DNA from: Bacteroidota bacterium
GTDB taxonomy: Bacteria > Bacteroidota > Bacteroidia > Bacteroidales > GCA-2748055
Reading direction: 5' to 3'
Assembly: GCA_024244665.1 (NCBI GenBank)
Contig: JAAEOI010000654.1
Coordinates: forward strand, 28,763 to 92,762
DNA length: 64,000 nucleotides
Both the position numbers and the translations under genes were made by a program. The notes beneath the pieces were generated by a model, which had not been told where the DNA came from, searched no databases, and saw nothing but the letters and a program-made list of their open reading frames with translations. Position 1 is the first letter of the stretch; each line of letters begins with the position of its first letter. Of this stretch, positions 18,659 to 28,109 are shown piece after piece.

Positions 18659-19958
18659 GTTCATCAAACTCTGTTCTTGTTCTCTTTTCGCTCTTCTTCC
18701 CCTTCTTCCCGCTGGCCACATGTCCTGCACCACTGCTTGCTTCATCATCAACAAGCGGTCCGGCCGCTTCATAGATTGGCCTCTCACTCTCTTCTCCTGG
18801 TTGATCATCTGATTCACCAGGATCCTGATTTTGTATCCTGGTCTCGTCTGTGCCCCAGCTCACCGAAAGAATCATACCTGCTGCCATGCTGGTGAAGATG
18901 ATGGACGAACCACCCATACTCACCAGCGGCAGGGTCTGTCCTGTTACCGGCATCAGTCCCACAGCAACTGCCATATTGATAAAAGCCTGCAGCACCAGCC
19001 CCATGGAGAGGCCAAATGCAAGGAAGGCACCATAGGTGCTCCGGCTTCGCCGGATGATCAGTCCGGCCCTGTAGAAGAGCCACAGGTAGAGGGCCAGCAC
19101 AAGAATCCCCCCAATCAGGCTCCCGTACTCCTCTATAATAATGGCATAGATAAAGTCTGAATAGGGGTGCGGAACAAGGTTCCGCTGGGTGCTGTTCCCG
19201 GGCCCTTTCCCAAACAGTCCGCCCTGTACGATGGCCACCTTGGCCTGGTCTGCCTGATAGCTGTCTCCCTCTCCGTTTACGAAGGACTCAATTCTGTTTT
19301 TCCAGGTGGTAGTGCGTCCCTCCTTACCCAGCATTGCAGATCCCCCAAGAAAGATGGCAAAGGCAAAAACCCCTGTAAATATCATCAACGCCAGGTACTT
19401 CACAGGAATCCTGGCCACAAACATCAGGGAGAAAGCGGTCAGAAAAACCAGCGCTGCGGTAGAGAAGTTGGCCGGCAGGATCAATCCGCAAATCCCCACA
19501 ATGGCAATGGTAACTTTACCAAACACCTCTTTGAAATCACCAATATTGTTCTGGTTCACCGAGAGCACCTTGGCCAGGTACATAATCAGGGCGATCTTGG
19601 CAAAATCGGAGGTCTGAATGGTGAAGGATGTTCCCGGGATCTGTAGCCAGCGCGTGGCGTCATTGATGTTTTCTCCGGCCACCAGCGTAAGGATCAGAAG
19701 CGGGATTGCCAGCCAGAGTGCCACCACAGAGAGACGGCTGAAGACCTGGTAGGGAACCAGGTGTATAAAAAAGATTATGACCAGCCCCAGCAGGATGAAC
19801 CTGAACTGCCTGAGGAGGTAGTACATGGTATCGCCTCCACGGTACTGGTAAGCCAGTGATCCGGTGGAGCTGTAAACCGACAACAGGGAGATCACCAGCA
19901 GGATCAAAATCACCAGCCAGATCACCTTATCACCCTTTATGTACCTCTTTATCTTCAT
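18651..19958 (-). CDS. ftsW: Septal peptidoglycan glycosyltransferase FtsW
   Basis: SEDS-family polymerase that works with the septal penicillin-binding protein. The 435 residues contain about ten membrane helices. Family motifs include DFAKIALIMYLAKVL, the KVAIVQGGLFGKGPGNS loop, HPYSDFIYAIIIEEYG and the final LPLVSMGGSSIIF. About 65 hydrophilic, charged residues follow the last helix (RIQNQDPGESDDQPGEE...), a cytoplasmic tail longer than in E. coli. The gene is separated from murD by a block of 7-base tandem repeats. Confidence 0.93.
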   Translation of the reverse strand: MKIKRYIKGDKVIWLVILILLVISLLSVYSSTGSLAYQYRGGDTMYYLLRQFRFILLGLVIIFFIHLVPYQVFSRLSVVALWLAIPLLILTLVAGENINDATRWLQIPGTSFTIQTSDFAKIALIMYLAKVLSVNQNNIGDFKEVFGKVTIAIVGICGLILPANFSTAALVFLTAFSLMFVARIPVKYLALMIFTGVFAFAIFLGGSAMLGKEGRTTTWKNRIESFVNGEGDSYQADQAKVAIVQGGLFGKGPGNSTQRNLVPHPYSDFIYAIIIEEYGSLIGGILVLALYLWLFYRAGLIIRRSRSTYGAFLAFGLSMGLVLQAFINMAVAVGLMPVTGQTLPLVSMGGSSIIFTSMAAGMILSVSWGTDETRIQNQDPGESDDQPGEESERPIYEAAGPLVDDEASSGAGHVASGKKGKKSEKRTRTEFDEHG

Positions 19959-19976
19959 TTACCTTTTAAACTTCGC

Positions 19977-20039
19977 ACTGAGCACTGAGCACTGAGCACT
20001 GTCCACTGAGTACTGAGTACTGTCCACTGAGTACTGTAT
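19977..20039. repeat. Nine-unit 7-base tandem repeat between murD and ftsW
   Basis: Nine head-to-tail 7-base units on the plus strand: ACTGAGC three times, ACTGTCC, ACTGAGT twice, ACTGTCC, ACTGAGT, ACTGTAT. It fills 63 of the 86 bases between the murD stop and the ftsW start. Because 7 is not a multiple of 3, any frame through it gives a 7-residue repeat, a known source of false protein extensions. No function is apparent. Confidence 0.9.
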
Positions 20040-20044
20040 TGTAC

Positions 20045-21391
20045 TTATAAACTACGAACAGCAGCCTTGAACTGCCTGCCGCGATCCTCAAAACTCTCAA
20101 ACAGATCGAAGCTGGCACAGGCCGGTGATAGCAGGACTGTCTCTCCATCGTTAGCCAGGTAGTAGGCCGCCTTAACAGCATCATCCATACTCCCGGACTC
20201 CACAATTGATTCTACTTTACCGCTGAAGGCGCTGATCACCTTCCTGTTGTCCTTACCAAGGCAGACGATGGCCTTTACCTTATTTTCCACCAGGTTAGAA
20301 AGTTCGCTGTATTCGTTTCCCTTGTCAATACCGCCCACGATCCAGACCATATTTCCCTTCACGCTCTCCAGAGCATACCAGGTAGCATTCACGTTGGTTG
20401 CCTTGGAATCGTTGATGAAATTGATCCCGTGCACCTTGGTTACCGTTTCCAGCCTGTGTTCCACCCCCTGGAAATCCATCAGGGCCTCCCGGATCACTTC
20501 GTTACGTATTTTCAGGACATTGCCGGCAATTCCCGCGGCCATGCTGTTATAGGTATTGTGCTTCCCTTTCAGGGAGAGTTCCTCCACTGACATGGAGAAG
20601 TCCACATCGTCGAATTCGATGTGCATGTGCCGATCCTCCTCAATCCAGGCCACATCGTGCTCTTTCTTCTGATAGGCAAAGGGCAGTTGCTGTGCCTTGG
20701 TAACAATTTTTTCAAGTTCCTTGATGGTGATTTCGTCATCGGAGCAAAAGACAAAATACTCATCCTCGGTCAGGTTCTGGCTCACCTTGAATTTGGAATC
20801 AATATAATTCTGGAAATCATAATCATAGCGGTCCAGGTGATCAGGAGTGATGTTGAGCAGTATTGCTATATCTGCCTTGAATTCATACATCCCGTCCAGT
20901 TGAAAGCTGCTGAGTTCAAGCACGTAGTAGTCGTACGCTTCCGTGGCTACCTGCAAGGCAAAACTGCGACCCACATTTCCTGCAATACCAACATTCAAGC
21001 CGGCTTTTCTCATCATGTGATGAATCAGCGAGGTGGTGGTGGTTTTCCCGTTGCTGCCTGTGATGCAGACTTTCCTGGCATTGGTATAGCGGCCTGCAAA
21101 CTCAATTTCCGAAATAATCGGGATCTCCTTCTTGCGCAGAAGCTTCACAATGCTTGCACTTTCCGGGATACCGGGGCTCTTGATCACATGCGTGGCATTC
21201 AGGATCATACGCTCGGAATGCCCGCCCGACTCGTACAGGACCTGGTACTCATCAAGCAACTCCCGGTAAAATGGTTTAATCTTACCCGCATCTGAAACAA
21301 AAACATCAAATCCCTTCTGCCGCGCCAGTATGGCTGCTCCTGTTCCACTCTCTCCTGCTCCAAGGATGACAATGCGTTCTCTTTTTTCCAT
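20045..21391 (-). CDS. murD: UDP-N-acetylmuramoylalanine-D-glutamate ligase
   Basis: Adds D-glutamate to UDP-MurNAc-L-Ala. 448 residues: N-terminal VILGAGESGTGAAILA, ATP-binding GSNGKTTT at about 114-121, NITPDHLDRY in the central domain, and the C-terminal FINDSKATNVNATWYAL and LSPACASFDLFESFEDRG motifs that are diagnostic for MurD. It starts 20 bases after the mraY stop; the 7-base repeat block follows its stop. Confidence 0.96.
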   Translation of the reverse strand: MEKRERIVILGAGESGTGAAILARQKGFDVFVSDAGKIKPFYRELLDEYQVLYESGGHSERMILNATHVIKSPGIPESASIVKLLRKKEIPIISEIEFAGRYTNARKVCITGSNGKTTTTSLIHHMMRKAGLNVGIAGNVGRSFALQVATEAYDYYVLELSSFQLDGMYEFKADIAILLNITPDHLDRYDYDFQNYIDSKFKVSQNLTEDEYFVFCSDDEITIKELEKIVTKAQQLPFAYQKKEHDVAWIEEDRHMHIEFDDVDFSMSVEELSLKGKHNTYNSMAAGIAGNVLKIRNEVIREALMDFQGVEHRLETVTKVHGINFINDSKATNVNATWYALESVKGNMVWIVGGIDKGNEYSELSNLVENKVKAIVCLGKDNRKVISAFSGKVESIVESGSMDDAVKAAYYLANDGETVLLSPACASFDLFESFEDRGRQFKAAVRSL

Positions 21392-21410
21392 AGGTTATGT
21401 GTCGTTTAAT

Positions 21411-22661
21411 TTATCTCATCTTCAGTGTTACAATGGTCATCACCGCCAGCAGGACCCCTACAATCCAGAACCTGGTAACAATTTTTGGTTCGGGAAATCC
21501 CCTCTTCTGGTAATGATGATGAATGGGCGACATCAGAAAAATCCTGCGCCCCTCTCCGAATTTTCTTTTGGTTTGCTTGAAATAACTCACCTGCAGGATC
21601 ACCGAAAGGCTCTCCACCAGATAGATCCCGCACAGGATGGGTATCAGCAGCTCCTTGCGTATAATCACAGCGAATACCGCGATGATCCCGCCCAGTGCAA
21701 GGCTGCCCGTATCGCCCATGAATACCTGGGCCGGGAAGGAGTTATACCAGAGAAAGCCGACGGTGGCTCCCACAAAAGCACCGGCAAAAATCACCAGCTC
21801 TCCGGTAAAGGGTATGTGCATAATATTCAAGTAGTTGGAATATATGGCATTACCCGACAGCCAGGCCAGGATCCCAAGGGTTACCCCGATAATGGCGGCC
21901 GACCCCGTGGCCAGCCCGTCCAGTCCGTCCGTTAAATTGGCGCCGTTCGAAACGGCGGTCACAATGAAAATTACCGCCAGTATAAAGATGATCCAGACCA
22001 GGGGGTCGGCATACTTCCCGGTAAACCACACCAGCCAGGCGTAGTCAAATTCGTTATTCTTCATAAACGGGATGGTGGTCAACAGCTTTTTGTGTTCCTG
22101 GACCACATAGAGATTTCCTCCCTGGTCCACCTGCATCTCTTCCGACTTGTATTCGGGGAAGTTGTCGTCGGTAATGATAATCCGCTCCCTGATCTTCACA
22201 TCATCGCTGAGATAGAGGGTCACTGCAACAATCAGTCCCAGCACCACCTGTCCGATAATCTTGAATTTTCCCCGCAAGCCCTTCTTATTCTTTTTGAATA
22301 CCTTGATGTAGTCATCCACGAAACCGATGATCCCCAGCCATAGCGTAGTGACCAACATCAGGATGATATAGATATTGGTAAGATCGGCAAAGAGCAGCAC
22401 CGGGATCACGATAGACGCAAGGATGATCACCCCGCCCATGGTGGGTGTTCCCTGTTTTTGCGACTGGCCCTCCAGACCCAGATCCCTGACCGACTCACCG
22501 ATCTGTTTGCTTTGAAGCAAGCTGATGATCCTTTTGCCTATGATCATGGAGATCACCAGGGAGGTGATCACAGCAAAAGACGCCCTGACCGTGAGGTACT
22601 CAAACATTCCGGCCCCCGGGAAATCAAACTGCTCAAGGTATGTAAACAGATGGTAGAGCAT
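21411..22661 (-). CDS. mraY: Phospho-N-acetylmuramoyl-pentapeptide transferase MraY
   Basis: Transfers phospho-MurNAc-pentapeptide to undecaprenyl phosphate, forming lipid I. The 416-residue polytopic protein carries GTPTMGG near 73-79, [25 protein letters not shown] and [15 protein letters not shown], all standard MraY signatures. A hydrophilic insertion of about 60 residues (roughly 150-210: [21 protein letters not shown]...) between helices makes it longer than the E. coli enzyme (about 360); similar insertions are common in Bacteroidetes. The next gene upstream, murE, is 6 bases away. Confidence 0.96.
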   Translation of the reverse strand: MLYHLFTYLEQFDFPGAGMFEYLTVRASFAVITSLVISMIIGKRIISLLQSKQIGESVRDLGLEGQSQKQGTPTMGGVIILASIVIPVLLFADLTNIYIILMLVTTLWLGIIGFVDDYIKVFKKNKKGLRGKFKIIGQVVLGLIVAVTLYLSDDVKIRERIIITDDNFPEYKSEEMQVDQGGNLYVVQEHKKLLTTIPFMKNNEFDYAWLVWFTGKYADPLVWIIFILAVIFIVTAVSNGANLTDGLDGLATGSAAIIGVTLGILAWLSGNAIYSNYLNIMHIPFTGELVIFAGAFVGATVGFLWYNSFPAQVFMGDTGSLALGGIIAVFAVIIRKELLIPILCGIYLVESLSVILQVSYFKQTKRKFGEGRRIFLMSPIHHHYQKRGFPEPKIVTRFWIVGVLLAVMTIVTLKMR

Positions 22662-22667
22662 TCTGTC

Positions 22668-24116
22668 TTAGTTTAGATTTTGTTTTAAAACCAGCATATC
22701 ATCAAAGGGCATCTTTTTGTTTCCAATGACCTGGTAGTTCTCATGCCCCTTCCCTGCTATCAGGATAATATCTCCCGCTCCAGCCAGCATGCAAGCCGTA
22801 CGGATGGCCTCTTCCCGGCTTATGATCCTTAATACCTTCTCCCTGGCCGCGGAGGGTACCCCCTCCATCATCTCATCCAGTATACTATCAGGATCTTCTT
22901 CCCTGGGATTATCTGAAGTGAGGATTACCTTATGGCTAGCCTCGGTAGCAATCCGTGCTATCTGGGGCCGCTTGCCCTGATCCCTGTTCCCGCCGGCACC
23001 CACAACGGTAATCACCTCTCCACCGAAAATATTGACCTCCCGGATGGTCTCCAGCACATTGCTCAGCGCATCGGGGGTGTGTGCATAATCCACCACCCCG
23101 GTCACGCCCTTCTCCGAATGAAAGGACTCGAACCGGCCCTTCACAGGGTCTGCATTACTCAGTTCTGTGAGAACGTCATCGGGAACCTGACCTGAAAGGA
23201 CTGCTGCACCATAAGTACCGAGCAGGTTACTTGCATTAAACCGGCCGGGCAGTTTCACCCAGACCTCTTTTCCGTTAATCTCAAGGGATGAACCCTCCAT
23301 GATCATTTCCCTGATCCTGCCCCTGAATTCACCAGCCGAGCGGAGCGCAAAAACATGTTTCTCTGCCCTGCAGTTCTGCAACATCACCTGCCCGTTTTTA
23401 TCATCCCCGTTCACCAGTGCCCAGGCACTTGAAGGAAGGTGGTCGAAAAACCTCTTCTTCACATCCAGGTAGCTCTTAAAGTCTTTATGATAATCGAGAT
23501 GATCCCGGGTCAGATTTGTGAATACCCCCCCGTTAAAATCGAGTCCCGATATGCGATCCTGGTCAATGGCATGGGATGAGACTTCCATGAAACAATAACC
23601 ACAACCCGACTCCACCATCATCCTCAGGTAGGCGTTAATCTGAAGCGGATCTGGTGTGGTGTGGGTTGCTGGGAACTCCTCCTCACCGATCACCACCCTG
23701 ATGGTCGATAGCAGGCCGGCCCTGAAGCCAAGAGAGGTATGGACCTGGTGAAGCAATGTGGCGATGGTGGTCTTCCCGTTGGTTCCGGTGATCCCAACCA
23801 TGTGAAGGTCCCTTGAGGGGTGTGCGTAAAATGCAGAGGCCATTAGGGCCAGCGCCTCTCTTGGGTTCTCCGATTTCACCCAGGTAATTTCAGCATGCCC
23901 CTCCAGGGGCTCCTCTTCGGATACAACAACCACAGCGCCCGATGCGATTGTCTGTGGTATATAATCATGCCCGTCTGAACCGGTTCCGCGTATGGCCACG
24001 AACAGGTCACCCGGTACCACCTTTCTGGAGTCGAAGCTGATCCCCGAAACCTCCTTTGCGGTTGAGCCCGTGATCTTCACGACTTCCAGTTCCTGTATGA
24101 TCTCTTTCAGTTTCAC
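22668..24116 (-). CDS. murE: UDP-MurNAc-L-Ala-D-Glu:meso-diaminopimelate ligase
   Basis: Adds the third peptide residue. 482 residues with GTNGKTT near 112-118, the central HAIDQDRISGLDF segment and the C-terminal SDNPREEDP box. DNPR in this box is the known determinant for meso-diaminopimelate over lysine, so the cell wall is predicted to be of DAP type. The start is GTG at 24116, sharing a base with the TAG stop of the penicillin-binding protein (TAGTG), which fixes the start and implies coupling. Confidence 0.95.
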   Translation of the reverse strand: MKLKEIIQELEVVKITGSTAKEVSGISFDSRKVVPGDLFVAIRGTGSDGHDYIPQTIASGAVVVVSEEEPLEGHAEITWVKSENPREALALMASAFYAHPSRDLHMVGITGTNGKTTIATLLHQVHTSLGFRAGLLSTIRVVIGEEEFPATHTTPDPLQINAYLRMMVESGCGYCFMEVSSHAIDQDRISGLDFNGGVFTNLTRDHLDYHKDFKSYLDVKKRFFDHLPSSAWALVNGDDKNGQVMLQNCRAEKHVFALRSAGEFRGRIREMIMEGSSLEINGKEVWVKLPGRFNASNLLGTYGAAVLSGQVPDDVLTELSNADPVKGRFESFHSEKGVTGVVDYAHTPDALSNVLETIREVNIFGGEVITVVGAGGNRDQGKRPQIARIATEASHKVILTSDNPREEDPDSILDEMMEGVPSAAREKVLRIISREEAIRTACMLAGAGDIILIAGKGHENYQVIGNKKMPFDDMLVLKQNLN

Positions 24117-26230
24117 TATCCCTCTTTAATGCTCATGTTCAAGCGCACCTCCATGCCCCTGCTGATCCGTTCCCCGGCCCGGACCGATTGCCGCCTGACA
24201 GTGCCCCGTCCGTTCACGACTACCCTGATTCCGCTGCTCTCAAGCAGGTAGAGTGCATCCTTCAGTCCCATGTCAACCACATTGGGTACCAGGGCGTCGG
24301 GAATTACCCGTTTGCTGAGGAGCATCCCCTCCGGGGTGCTTTTGGTGGAAACCCACCCTCCCATCTCCTCACCCGAATGAATGGGAAGGTCCAGGTAGCT
24401 GAATGCCTGCTCAAGTGGCTCCCGCCTTCCGCTTTTGGAATAGGGAACCTGAATATCATTCTGTGTCAGTTCAACACTGTTGTCGTGCATATCATACTCC
24501 CGCACATAAATCCGGTCGGTGACCGACCTGAAAATGGGGCCTGCCACCAGGTTGCCGTAGTAAATGTGCTTTGATGGCGCATTGACCACCACAATGCATG
24601 AGTACTTGGGATTGCCGGCAGGAAAGTAGCCGACAAACGAGGCCTGGTAGAGTGACTTGGTATATCCCTCCTTACTGAGTGAAACCTGAGCTGTACCGGT
24701 CTTGCCGGCAATCTGGTAGTGACTGTTGGAGAGGTTCCTGGCCGTTCCGTTATTCACCACTCCCTCCATCATCGTCCTGATCTGGCCCAGGGTCTCCTTC
24801 GAGCAGATGTGGTTGTTGATCACCTCGGGCTGGAACTTCCTGACCACCTTTCCGTGGGAACGCATCTCCTCCACGAACATGGGCTTCACCATGGTTCCGT
24901 TATTGGCAATGGAGTTGTAAAATGCAAGGATCTGCAGCGGGGTCATGCTCACTTCATACCCGATGGAAATCCATGGCAGGGAGAGCCCCGACCACAACTC
25001 ACTGTCGGTATACTTAATATTCGGCTTCCCTTCACCCCGGATCCCGATCTCCAGTTTCCGGTTAAGCCCCATTTCGTAAAGCCGGTCCACAAACTGTTCC
25101 GGTCTTTTCTTGTAATTTTCATTCACCAGGGTGGAGATTCCCACATTTGAAGAAACCTCGAAAGCATGCTGGACGGTTATTTTGCCCAGGCCCTCATCCC
25201 CGCTGTCCTCCATTTTCTGACCGTAATAATGGGTAACCCCGTCACCTACATCCACAATATCATCGGGTTTTACATACCCGTCCTCAAGCAGGGCTATCAT
25301 TGAAGCCAGCTTGAAGGTTGATCCCGGCTCAGTGCTTTCGCCAATGGCATAGTTGTAATCCTCACGGTAGTTGCCATCATCTCCTAAGGCCAGGTTGGCA
25401 ATGGCACGTATTTTACCGGTCTTCACCTCCATAAGCACCACCGTTCCGTGGTCGGCCCCGTGCCTGAGCAGCTGGGTATGGAGTGCATTCTCGGCCACAT
25501 CCTGCAGGTCCACATCGATGGTGGTCACAACATCATACCCATCCTCCGGCTCAATTTCATTGGCATCGTTAATGGGCATCCATATGTCGCCCCGGATCTT
25601 CCTCATGAGACGGTAGCCTTCCACTCCTTTCAGTTCAGATTCATATGCCCCCTCTATCCCCACAACACTCCGCAGATCGCCACTCATGGTGTAACCCACC
25701 GTCCTGGCAGCAAGCATCCCGTAGGGCCTTACCCTTTTGTTGGACTGGATATAGAGGACCCCACCCTTGAATCGACCCTGGTCGTAAATGGGAAACTCCT
25801 TAACCTTCTGCAGCTGGGTATAGGTCACTTTCCTCTTGACCAGGAAGTAGCGCTCACCCTTTTCACGTGCTCTTACCAGCTCCCTTTTGTAAGTGGACCA
25901 GTGACGGTCCTTGAATTGAGTGGAAAGAGCTTTGGAGAGACCATCAATCCCACTGTAAAAAATCTCATCGGTGAACGATTCGGATTTAAAATCCATTCTG
26001 ATCTCATAGAAGGGAACCGATACAGCAAGCAGGCGGTTGTCGGATGAATAGATATTGCCCCGGTTGGGCGCAATCACCTTATGGCGCACCGTACTGTTCT
26101 CCTCCTGTGCCCATTTATCCTTTTCGAAAAACTGCAGATGGAGGGCCTTGGCAAAAATAAGCAGTCCCACCACCAGCATCAGGATATAGACCAGTGAAGC
26201 ACGTATCAGTATGTCCCGTTTCAATGACAT
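24116..26230 (-). CDS. ftsI: Division transpeptidase (FtsI/PBP3-type) with C-terminal PASTA domain
   Basis: Cross-links septal peptidoglycan. 704 residues: short cytoplasmic start, one membrane helix (about 12-30), a PBP dimerisation domain, and a transpeptidase with STFK nucleophile motif near 303, SSN near 360 and KTGTAQ near 508. The last about 60 residues form a PASTA domain (VPNVVDMGLKDALYLLESSGIRV), a feature shared with SpoVD-type PBPs of Firmicutes and usual in Bacteroidetes. It lies in the ftsI position, 1 base after the ftsL-like gene. Confidence 0.93.
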   Translation of the reverse strand: MSLKRDILIRASLVYILMLVVGLLIFAKALHLQFFEKDKWAQEENSTVRHKVIAPNRGNIYSSDNRLLAVSVPFYEIRMDFKSESFTDEIFYSGIDGLSKALSTQFKDRHWSTYKRELVRAREKGERYFLVKRKVTYTQLQKVKEFPIYDQGRFKGGVLYIQSNKRVRPYGMLAARTVGYTMSGDLRSVVGIEGAYESELKGVEGYRLMRKIRGDIWMPINDANEIEPEDGYDVVTTIDVDLQDVAENALHTQLLRHGADHGTVVLMEVKTGKIRAIANLALGDDGNYREDYNYAIGESTEPGSTFKLASMIALLEDGYVKPDDIVDVGDGVTHYYGQKMEDSGDEGLGKITVQHAFEVSSNVGISTLVNENYKKRPEQFVDRLYEMGLNRKLEIGIRGEGKPNIKYTDSELWSGLSLPWISIGYEVSMTPLQILAFYNSIANNGTMVKPMFVEEMRSHGKVVRKFQPEVINNHICSKETLGQIRTMMEGVVNNGTARNLSNSHYQIAGKTGTAQVSLSKEGYTKSLYQASFVGYFPAGNPKYSCIVVVNAPSKHIYYGNLVAGPIFRSVTDRIYVREYDMHDNSVELTQNDIQVPYSKSGRREPLEQAFSYLDLPIHSGEEMGGWVSTKSTPEGMLLSKRVIPDALVPNVVDMGLKDALYLLESSGIRVVVNGRGTVRRQSVRAGERISRGMEVRLNMSIKEG

Positions 26231-26231
26231 C

Positions 26232-26606
26232 TTATTCGTCTGTATCGATCAGTTTTTTCGGTGGTTCAAGATTCTCTTCCAGTCCTAACTCATAACGGTT
26301 TACCAGCCTCACAACTTCACTCTGCCGGCTGATTCTCACCAAATCGGACGAGATGGTGATGGACTGGGCCCTCAGCTCCTTCACATCGCTCTGAAGGCGG
26401 CTTAGCCGGATCACCGTTTTTTCAGCATGATTCCGGTTGGCTATGGAGAGGAAAGCAACCAACACCAGCAGAAGGATAAAGCGTGACTGCTTTATGACCG
26501 TTTTGCGTGTGAGCACGTTCCCGTCAATCAGGTCGCGAAGCACAAACGGCTTCCCGCCTTCTTCCAGGGAGGTGTCAAATTCTACTTTCTTTTTCTCTTT
26601 CACCAT
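26232..26606 (-). CDS. ftsL: FtsL-like divisome protein
   Basis: 124 residues: a basic cytoplasmic part, one membrane helix (FILLLVLVAFLSIANRN, about 42-58) and a periplasmic coiled-coil-like heptad region (LQSDVKELRAQSITISSDLVRISRQSEV). Sequence alone does not identify FtsL, which is very divergent; the call rests on size, topology and location between rsmH and the division PBP. Its ATG overlaps the rsmH stop (TAATG). Confidence 0.78.
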   Translation of the reverse strand: MVKEKKKVEFDTSLEEGGKPFVLRDLIDGNVLTRKTVIKQSRFILLLVLVAFLSIANRNHAEKTVIRLSRLQSDVKELRAQSITISSDLVRISRQSEVVRLVNRYELGLEENLEPPKKLIDTDE

Positions 26607-27508
26607 TATTCTACTCTTTCTGCAATTCTCAGTTTTGCACTTCTGGCCCTGTTGTTCTCCTCCAGCTCCTCCGGGCCCGGGGTAATCACACTGCGGTTAA
26701 CCAGCTTCCAGGGGGTCTGGGGCCGGCCATAAAAGTCTTTGGCTATCTCACCCTCAAGGTTCCCCGAACGCATAAAGTTCTTCACCAGTCGATCCTCAAT
26801 TGAGTGGTAGGTGATCACCACCAGCCTGCCATCCGGCCCCAGCACATCGGTGGTCTGAAGCAGCATCTCTTTCAATGCATCCATCTCGGCATTTACTTCG
26901 ATCCGAAGCGCCTGGTATACCTTTGCCAGGAACTTACTTGGTTTCCCCCGCGGGATATACTTTTTAAGCGCCTCCTCCAGGTCTACCGTGGAAGACAACG
27001 GCCGCTCCTTCCGTGCAAGATCCACCGCAGCAGCCAGTGCCCTGCCATTGCTAAGCTCCCCCCAATTCCTGAAAACCACTGTCAGCTCTCTTACGGTATA
27101 AGAGTTTAATACCCGGGCCGCAGTGATTTTACCACGCACATCCATGCGCATATCAAGACCTGCATCCGATTTAAATGAAAATCCCCTTTCAGGAATATCA
27201 ATCTGGTGAGAAGAGATACCCAGGTCAGCCAATATTCCGTCTACCTTCTCAATGGCGTGGTATCTCAGGTAATTTCTTAAATATCTGAAGTTTGCCCCGA
27301 CAAAGGTCACCCGCTTATCCTCCGGAACATTGGCAAGTGCGTCCTCATCCTGGTCGAAGGCTACAAGCCTTCCTTTTGTTTCCAACTTTTTTAGAACTTC
27401 GAGAGAGTGCCCCCCTCCACCAAAGGTCAGATCTACGTAAATGCCCCCTGGTCTGATATTCAATCCTTCTATGCTTTCATGCAACAGTGCGGGCCTGTGA
27501 TAGCACAT
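26606..27508 (-). CDS. rsmH: 16S rRNA m4C1402 methyltransferase RsmH
   Basis: S-adenosylmethionine-dependent N4-methylation of C1402 in the ribosomal decoding centre. 300 residues with N-terminal YHRPALLHESIEGL, the SAM-binding DLTFGGGGHS near 26-35, ILADLGISSHQID, ERGFSFKSDAGLDMRMD and the C-terminal VITYHSIEDRLVKNF. Normal length. Start and stop each overlap neighbours by one base (TAATG with mraZ and with ftsL). Confidence 0.97.
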   Translation of the reverse strand: MCYHRPALLHESIEGLNIRPGGIYVDLTFGGGGHSLEVLKKLETKGRLVAFDQDEDALANVPEDKRVTFVGANFRYLRNYLRYHAIEKVDGILADLGISSHQIDIPERGFSFKSDAGLDMRMDVRGKITAARVLNSYTVRELTVVFRNWGELSNGRALAAAVDLARKERPLSSTVDLEEALKKYIPRGKPSKFLAKVYQALRIEVNAEMDALKEMLLQTTDVLGPDGRLVVITYHSIEDRLVKNFMRSGNLEGEIAKDFYGRPQTPWKLVNRSVITPGPEELEENNRARSAKLRIAERVE

Positions 27509-27975
27509 TATGTATCCGGTTCGTCAAATGTTCCTCCTAAAATCTTCTCAGCCATGGCTGCAAATTCATCATCGACATCGCTCACACCAACATACTTCTC
27601 AGAAGCCCAGATCTCAATCTTCCCTGACTGTCCGGCCATCACCACTTCTGCCCCGATCTCTGCATACTCCAGCAATCTTTTAGGAATCAGCATCCGGTTG
27701 TTGGCATCCAGGGAAACATCGGCTGTACCAGAAAAAAACATCCTCAGAAAACGCGCATGCTCCTTGTTGTATGGATTGGTCCTGGCCCGGATGATCTTGT
27801 TCTGACGCTCCCACTCCTCCATGGGGTACATAATCAGGCATGGCTCAAACACATCCCGCTTCAGCACAAAACCGTCCTGGAGGGCCTCCCTGATCTGCTT
27901 TTTGAAAGCAGCAGGAAAGGAGAGCCTCCCTTTCGGGTCAAGTCTGACCGTATAGTCTCCGATGAATGTAATCAT
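27508..27975 (-). CDS. mraZ: Transcriptional regulator MraZ
   Basis: First gene of the division operon. 155 residues with two AbrB-like half domains, each with the DxxxR signature: DPKGR near 13-17 and DANNR near 90-94. MraZ proteins are DNA-binding and in other bacteria regulate their own operon by binding tandem repeats containing GTGG or TGGG in the promoter. Five such boxes lie 31-78 bases upstream of the ATG here. Confidence 0.96.
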   Translation of the reverse strand: MITFIGDYTVRLDPKGRLSFPAAFKKQIREALQDGFVLKRDVFEPCLIMYPMEEWERQNKIIRARTNPYNKEHARFLRMFFSGTADVSLDANNRMLIPKRLLEYAEIGAEVVMAGQSGKIEIWASEKYVGVSDVDDEFAAMAEKILGGTFDEPDT

Positions 27976-28005
27976 AGGGTTTCTGCGGGTTTAAGCGTAA
28001 AAATA

Positions 28006-28053
28006 GCACTTTTTAACCACTTTGCTCCATTTCACCCCACTTTTTCCCACTTT
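28006..28053 (-). promoter_or_regulatory. Five-box MraZ operator upstream of mraZ
   Basis: Read on the minus strand, five AAAGTGG-like boxes follow each other: AAAGTGGG (28046-28053), AAAGTGGGG (28035-28043), AAATGGAG (28025-28032), AAAGTGGTT (28015-28023) and AAAGTGC (28006-28012). The T of each TGG/TGC core is at 28049, 28039, 28029, 28019 and 28008, a spacing of 10, 10, 10 and 11 bases, about one helical turn. The boxes match the AAAGTGG[T/G] repeats reported for mycoplasma MraZ and the TGGG repeats of E. coli. A TATTTTTA sequence just downstream may be the -7 element, so occupancy would probably repress. Confidence 0.75.
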
Positions 28054-28093
28054 GTTAATAACTTCCAGACGAGGGTACCCGGGATTTTTTTAA

Positions 28094-28101
28094 TACTTTT
28101 G
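28094..28101 (+). promoter_or_regulatory. -7 element of the small gene at 28110
   Basis: TACTTTTG, an exact TAnnTTTG match ending 8 bases before ATG 28110. It diverges from the mraZ promoter region. Confidence 0.5.
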
Positions 28102-28109
28102 TGGTTCAA

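Noticed and set aside
19966..20205. 79-codon minus frame ending in a SVLSGQY-type repeat
   Set aside because: The repeat residues come from the 7-base tandem array and the rest is an off-frame reading of murD.
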